Source of the DNA: Halomarinibacterium sp034670265
Lineage (GTDB): Bacteria > Bacteroidota > Bacteroidia > Flavobacteriales > Flavobacteriaceae
Assembly (NCBI GenBank): GCA_034670265.1
Contig: JAXMNU010000006.1
Span: 1 to 64,000, forward strand
DNA length: 64,000 bases
Reading direction: 5' to 3'
Below, piece by piece: positions 61,859 to 64,000 of this stretch. Under the pieces are notes generated by a model. It was given only the letters and a program-made list of their open reading frames with translations, did not search any database and was not told the DNA's origin. The position numbers and the translations under genes were made by a program. Every line of letters starts with the position of its first letter. Position 1 is the stretch's first letter.

Positions 61859-63516
61859 TATATTGAATCTCTCAATATTTCAATCATTTCTTCAGAAATA
61901 GTATCAACTTTTAAACTATCCCTTTCTTTAGAAACATCAATATCGGTACGAGTGGGCCAGATGTCTTCATCGGTCAATCTTTCAGATGTTTTCCAAGTTT
62001 CTCCTAACTGATTTAAAATCGTCATTTCCCATTGTGAAGGATGCTTAGAGTCTATCCAAATGACATCGCGATATTGGCAATCTACCAATGCTAAATCTGG
62101 GGTGGAAGCTCCATCAAACTTTTTGCTATCGTCCTTTTTGGCTGCCACAGTACACAATACAAACAGGCGCTTTCTGCCTCCAATATCTTTCACAAAAGGT
62201 CTAAATTCTACAGGCTTATTCACACTCCAATCGTATTCTTTTCGGGATTCAATCACCTTTAATGGCATAGCCGAAACACCCGCCATTCCTTCTTTCTTGG
62301 CTGCGTGATTGTAATAATATAATTTGTCGGTACCATCTGCAGGAATCATCACGCTAAACGAAAGACTCGTACGCTCATCACCAATAGGTTCCAAACCAAA
62401 CCAGTGATATAAACCATCAAAAGCATCCACATTCATTCCCATAAAGTTGAAATCGGTCACAAAAGGTTGCCAATTTTCATCATCCACCAAATCGGGAATT
62501 TTTACTGCCGTTTCCATATTCCACGGCAACGGATCTGTAAATCCTGCTAGGAATTTAAGCGATTCTGCTTGTAATCGTGAGACCTCTTCAGCGAGAGTAT
62601 TTTGGCGAGTTAAATAAGGATGGTTTTGTGTTTCGGAAGGTGAAATATAGGTTCCTTTTCCAATCAAAATTCGTTCAAAATAATCTTTCGTGGTATGCTC
62701 CCCTGGATCAATCACCATCACACCTCCATAGGTTGGATAAGGGAAAAAGAAGCCTTCCCATTTAATTAAGCTTACTACCTGCACCCATTTTCCTTCATCA
62801 TTTTTCATATAAAAAACATCGCTGGGTTCCATGGTAAATAATTGAAACAAATTAAAGCGTTGTACTACGGCATTGTATGTGTTTCGGCTAAAGGCTAAGG
62901 ATTCTCCAATGGCAAAAGTGACTGGAATACGATTTTCACCCGAAAAACGCGGAAAAGGAGTCGTACTTTCTACCGTAAATAGCTCTTCGGTGTTGTCGTT
63001 CATGCGTTGCCACATATATTCTTTGGAAGGCTGCACCGCCATAGTCCATTGGTTAGTTGAATCTACTCGAACCAATTGAGGTAAGGTAACTTCCTGTGTT
63101 TCGCCAATAGACTCATACGCCATGGTAAGAATATTATTGAAGGGTTGGATGCGTTCATTCTGGGTTAATGGCAGCTCATTAAGTTCCACCAAATTCAAGT
63201 TTTTGAATACATTATAACTTTGCATGTAGTTGTATAATTCCATTTTCCAACCAAAGAACCAACTCGTAGCAAAAAAGGCAAGAATTCCAAATAAAATAAC
63301 GATACGACGCCCAGCACTTGGAGCTTTTCGGAGTTTTGAAAGCGTAAACCACAAAAACAAAATCCCAATTAGAATCATGAAAATATATCTACGAAGAAAT
63401 AGCAACGCTGGCTGATAATCATCGCGTAAAAAGAATAATAATAACACTAAAAGAACACTGCCAATAATGACGATTCTTTTTTGTTTTCTTCCTTTGTTCC
63501 AGTAGGTTTTTAGCAT
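61858..63516 (-). CDS. Membrane protein of unknown function
   Basis: 552 residues. Three hydrophobic segments lie in the first ~90 residues (VIIGSVLLVLLLFFL, YIFMILIGILFLWFTL, VILFGILAFFATSWFFGW), followed by a ~450-residue soluble domain, probably outside the membrane, with segments such as FFFPYPTYGGVMVIDPGEHTTKDYFERILIGKG. No motif is recognised. With the small PH-like gene downstream it makes a coupled pair. Confidence 0.75.
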   Translation of the reverse strand: MLKTYWNKGRKQKRIVIIGSVLLVLLLFFLRDDYQPALLFLRRYIFMILIGILFLWFTLSKLRKAPSAGRRIVILFGILAFFATSWFFGWKMELYNYMQSYNVFKNLNLVELNELPLTQNERIQPFNNILTMAYESIGETQEVTLPQLVRVDSTNQWTMAVQPSKEYMWQRMNDNTEELFTVESTTPFPRFSGENRIPVTFAIGESLAFSRNTYNAVVQRFNLFQLFTMEPSDVFYMKNDEGKWVQVVSLIKWEGFFFPYPTYGGVMVIDPGEHTTKDYFERILIGKGTYISPSETQNHPYLTRQNTLAEEVSRLQAESLKFLAGFTDPLPWNMETAVKIPDLVDDENWQPFVTDFNFMGMNVDAFDGLYHWFGLEPIGDERTSLSFSVMIPADGTDKLYYYNHAAKKEGMAGVSAMPLKVIESRKEYDWSVNKPVEFRPFVKDIGGRKRLFVLCTVAAKKDDSKKFDGASTPDLALVDCQYRDVIWIDSKHPSQWEMTILNQLGETWKTSERLTDEDIWPTRTDIDVSKERDSLKVDTISEEMIEILRDSI

Positions 63517-63564
63517 TTTATAATTTTTTTATAAACCACGAATTCACTAATGTTAGATATTTTA

Positions 63565-63616
63565 ACTCACTACTCACTACTCACTACTCACTACTCACTA
63601 CTCACTACTCACTACT
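63565..63616. repeat. Heptanucleotide tandem repeat (ACTCACT)
   Basis: Seven exact tandem copies of ACTCACT occupy 63565-63613, plus ACT. On the minus strand the repeat supplies the stop codon (TAG) of the gene ending at 63612. The copy number is likely to vary between strains. Confidence 0.9.
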
Positions 63617-64000
63617 TGATCATTCCTTTATCCTTCAGTCTGTCCCGAGCACTTTTTTGACTAGGTTCGTTTTGGTTTTCTAATTTTTCAGGTACGTCTT
63701 TCGCTTCAACCTGCCTATCGGCAGGCAGGCTCTCAATGGTATCCTTTTTTCCTTCAGCAAGTTCTTCCACAAAATCTTTTCCTTTTTCAATAGCCTCTTT
63801 AATGTTTTCTTTTTTCAGCCCTTTTGAAGCTCCAAAAAATGCAGCAGCGATATAGGTACCTATTAATGTTCCCACTACAGCCGAAGCAAAATACTGAAAG
63901 TAAAACGCATTAAATGGTGTTACAAAAGCAACAATTATGGCTACCAATAAAAATAATAAAGCCATCCACACCAACCGAAGTAAAAATGGTTGCTCATACA
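63612..64000 (-). CDS. Small membrane protein of unknown function (5' partial)
   Basis: At least 129 residues; the frame stays open to the window end (YEQPFLLRLVWMALL), so the true start is probably beyond base 64000. Two transmembrane segments (ALLFLLVAIIVAFVTPF and FASAVVGTLIGTYIAAAFFG) precede a charged, probably cytoplasmic tail of ~70 residues. The tail contains SLPADRQ, encoded by a palindromic repeat. Family not recognised. Confidence 0.7.
   Translation of the reverse strand, partial: YEQPFLLRLVWMALLFLLVAIIVAFVTPFNAFYFQYFASAVVGTLIGTYIAAAFFGASKGLKKENIKEAIEKGKDFVEELAEGKKDTIESLPADRQVEAKDVPEKLENQNEPSQKSARDRLKDKGMIK
63710..63729. repeat. Palindromic repeat inside the terminal membrane-protein gene
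   Basis: CCTGCCTATCGGCAGGCAGG: CCTGCC pairs with GGCAGG. It is a familiar Bacteroidota interspersed palindrome, read here in frame as SLPADRQ. Confidence 0.65.

Noticed and set aside
1..64000. CRISPR array, tRNA, rRNA or insertion sequence.
   Set aside because: I saw no regularly spaced repeats with spacers, no tRNA-like cloverleaf with a CCA end, no rRNA stretch and no transposase ORF; the tandem array at 63565 has no spacers.

Overview
The window is a stretch of a Bacteroidota chromosome, most likely family Flavobacteriaceae. The grounds are: about one-third GC; genes with almost no Shine-Dalgarno leaders; promoters of the TTG / TAnnTTTG type; type IX secretion (T9SS) type A C-terminal sorting domains on at least three secreted proteins; secreted proteins that begin after the signal peptide with a VGIGT-type motif; a single-chain fused E1 alpha/beta 2-oxo-acid dehydrogenase; and the long form of urocanate hydratase. 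I saw no rRNA, tRNA, CRISPR array, transposase or prophage. No gene-free gap exceeds 300 bases.

Layout. 1-1.1 kb: the 3' end of a large secreted HYR/PKD-type adhesin-like gene with its terminator. 1.1-6.8 kb: a secreted papain-like (C1) peptidase, a secreted WD40-caspase-like (C14) protein and, behind a terminator, two small helical unknowns. 6.8-8.9 kb, minus strand: a rhodanese and a phenylalanine-4-hydroxylase-type enzyme. 8.9-25.0 kb: a TetR regulator, then a very compact phenylacetate (paa) operon in the order paaE-A-B-C-D, VOC, paaG-H-I-J, SDR, paaZ, paaF, paaY, ending in translationally coupled E2 and fused E1 genes of a 2-oxo-acid dehydrogenase. No phenylacetate-CoA ligase (paaK) is present. 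25.0-29.9 kb: a small thermonuclease, a three-repeat secreted protein, a DUF4136 lipoprotein, hutU, DUF5522 and a mini HExxH protein. 29.9-40.3 kb, minus strand: surface-protein block with two large and three small VGIGT-type paralogues plus a choice-of-anchor B T9SS protein. 40.5-43.7 kb: PLP deaminase, glucosaminidase-LysM lipoprotein, hemL. 43.7-59.4 kb: Spy-like small proteins, an alpha-toroid protein, DUF805, lysS, thioredoxin-TPR protein, a membrane-bound LuxR-type regulator, a Pmp3-type mini-protein, lipB, and several envelope lipoproteins including an OmpA-family one, then rnhB. 59.4-64 kb: a putative porin and three membrane proteins, the last cut by the window end.

How the genes work together. 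The paa operon should take phenylacetyl-CoA through epoxidation (PaaABCDE), isomerisation (PaaG), ring opening and aldehyde oxidation (PaaZ), and beta-oxidation (PaaF, H, J) to acetyl-CoA and succinyl-CoA. The neighbouring aromatic amino acid hydroxylase and the terminal E1/E2 genes suggest that the substrate may come from phenylalanine via phenylpyruvate. A 20-bp palindrome overlapping the paaE promoter is the likely TetR operator.

The most interesting signals are: the E1/E2 tail of a paaK-less paa operon; a PaaZ with an extra DUF1569-like domain; a pair of 20-bp-phased direct repeats at the same distance from the -7 box in front of two surface-protein transcription units; a nonapeptide motif shared by the C1 and C14 peptidases; and several families of short interspersed palindromic repeats, three of them read through inside protein-coding genes.
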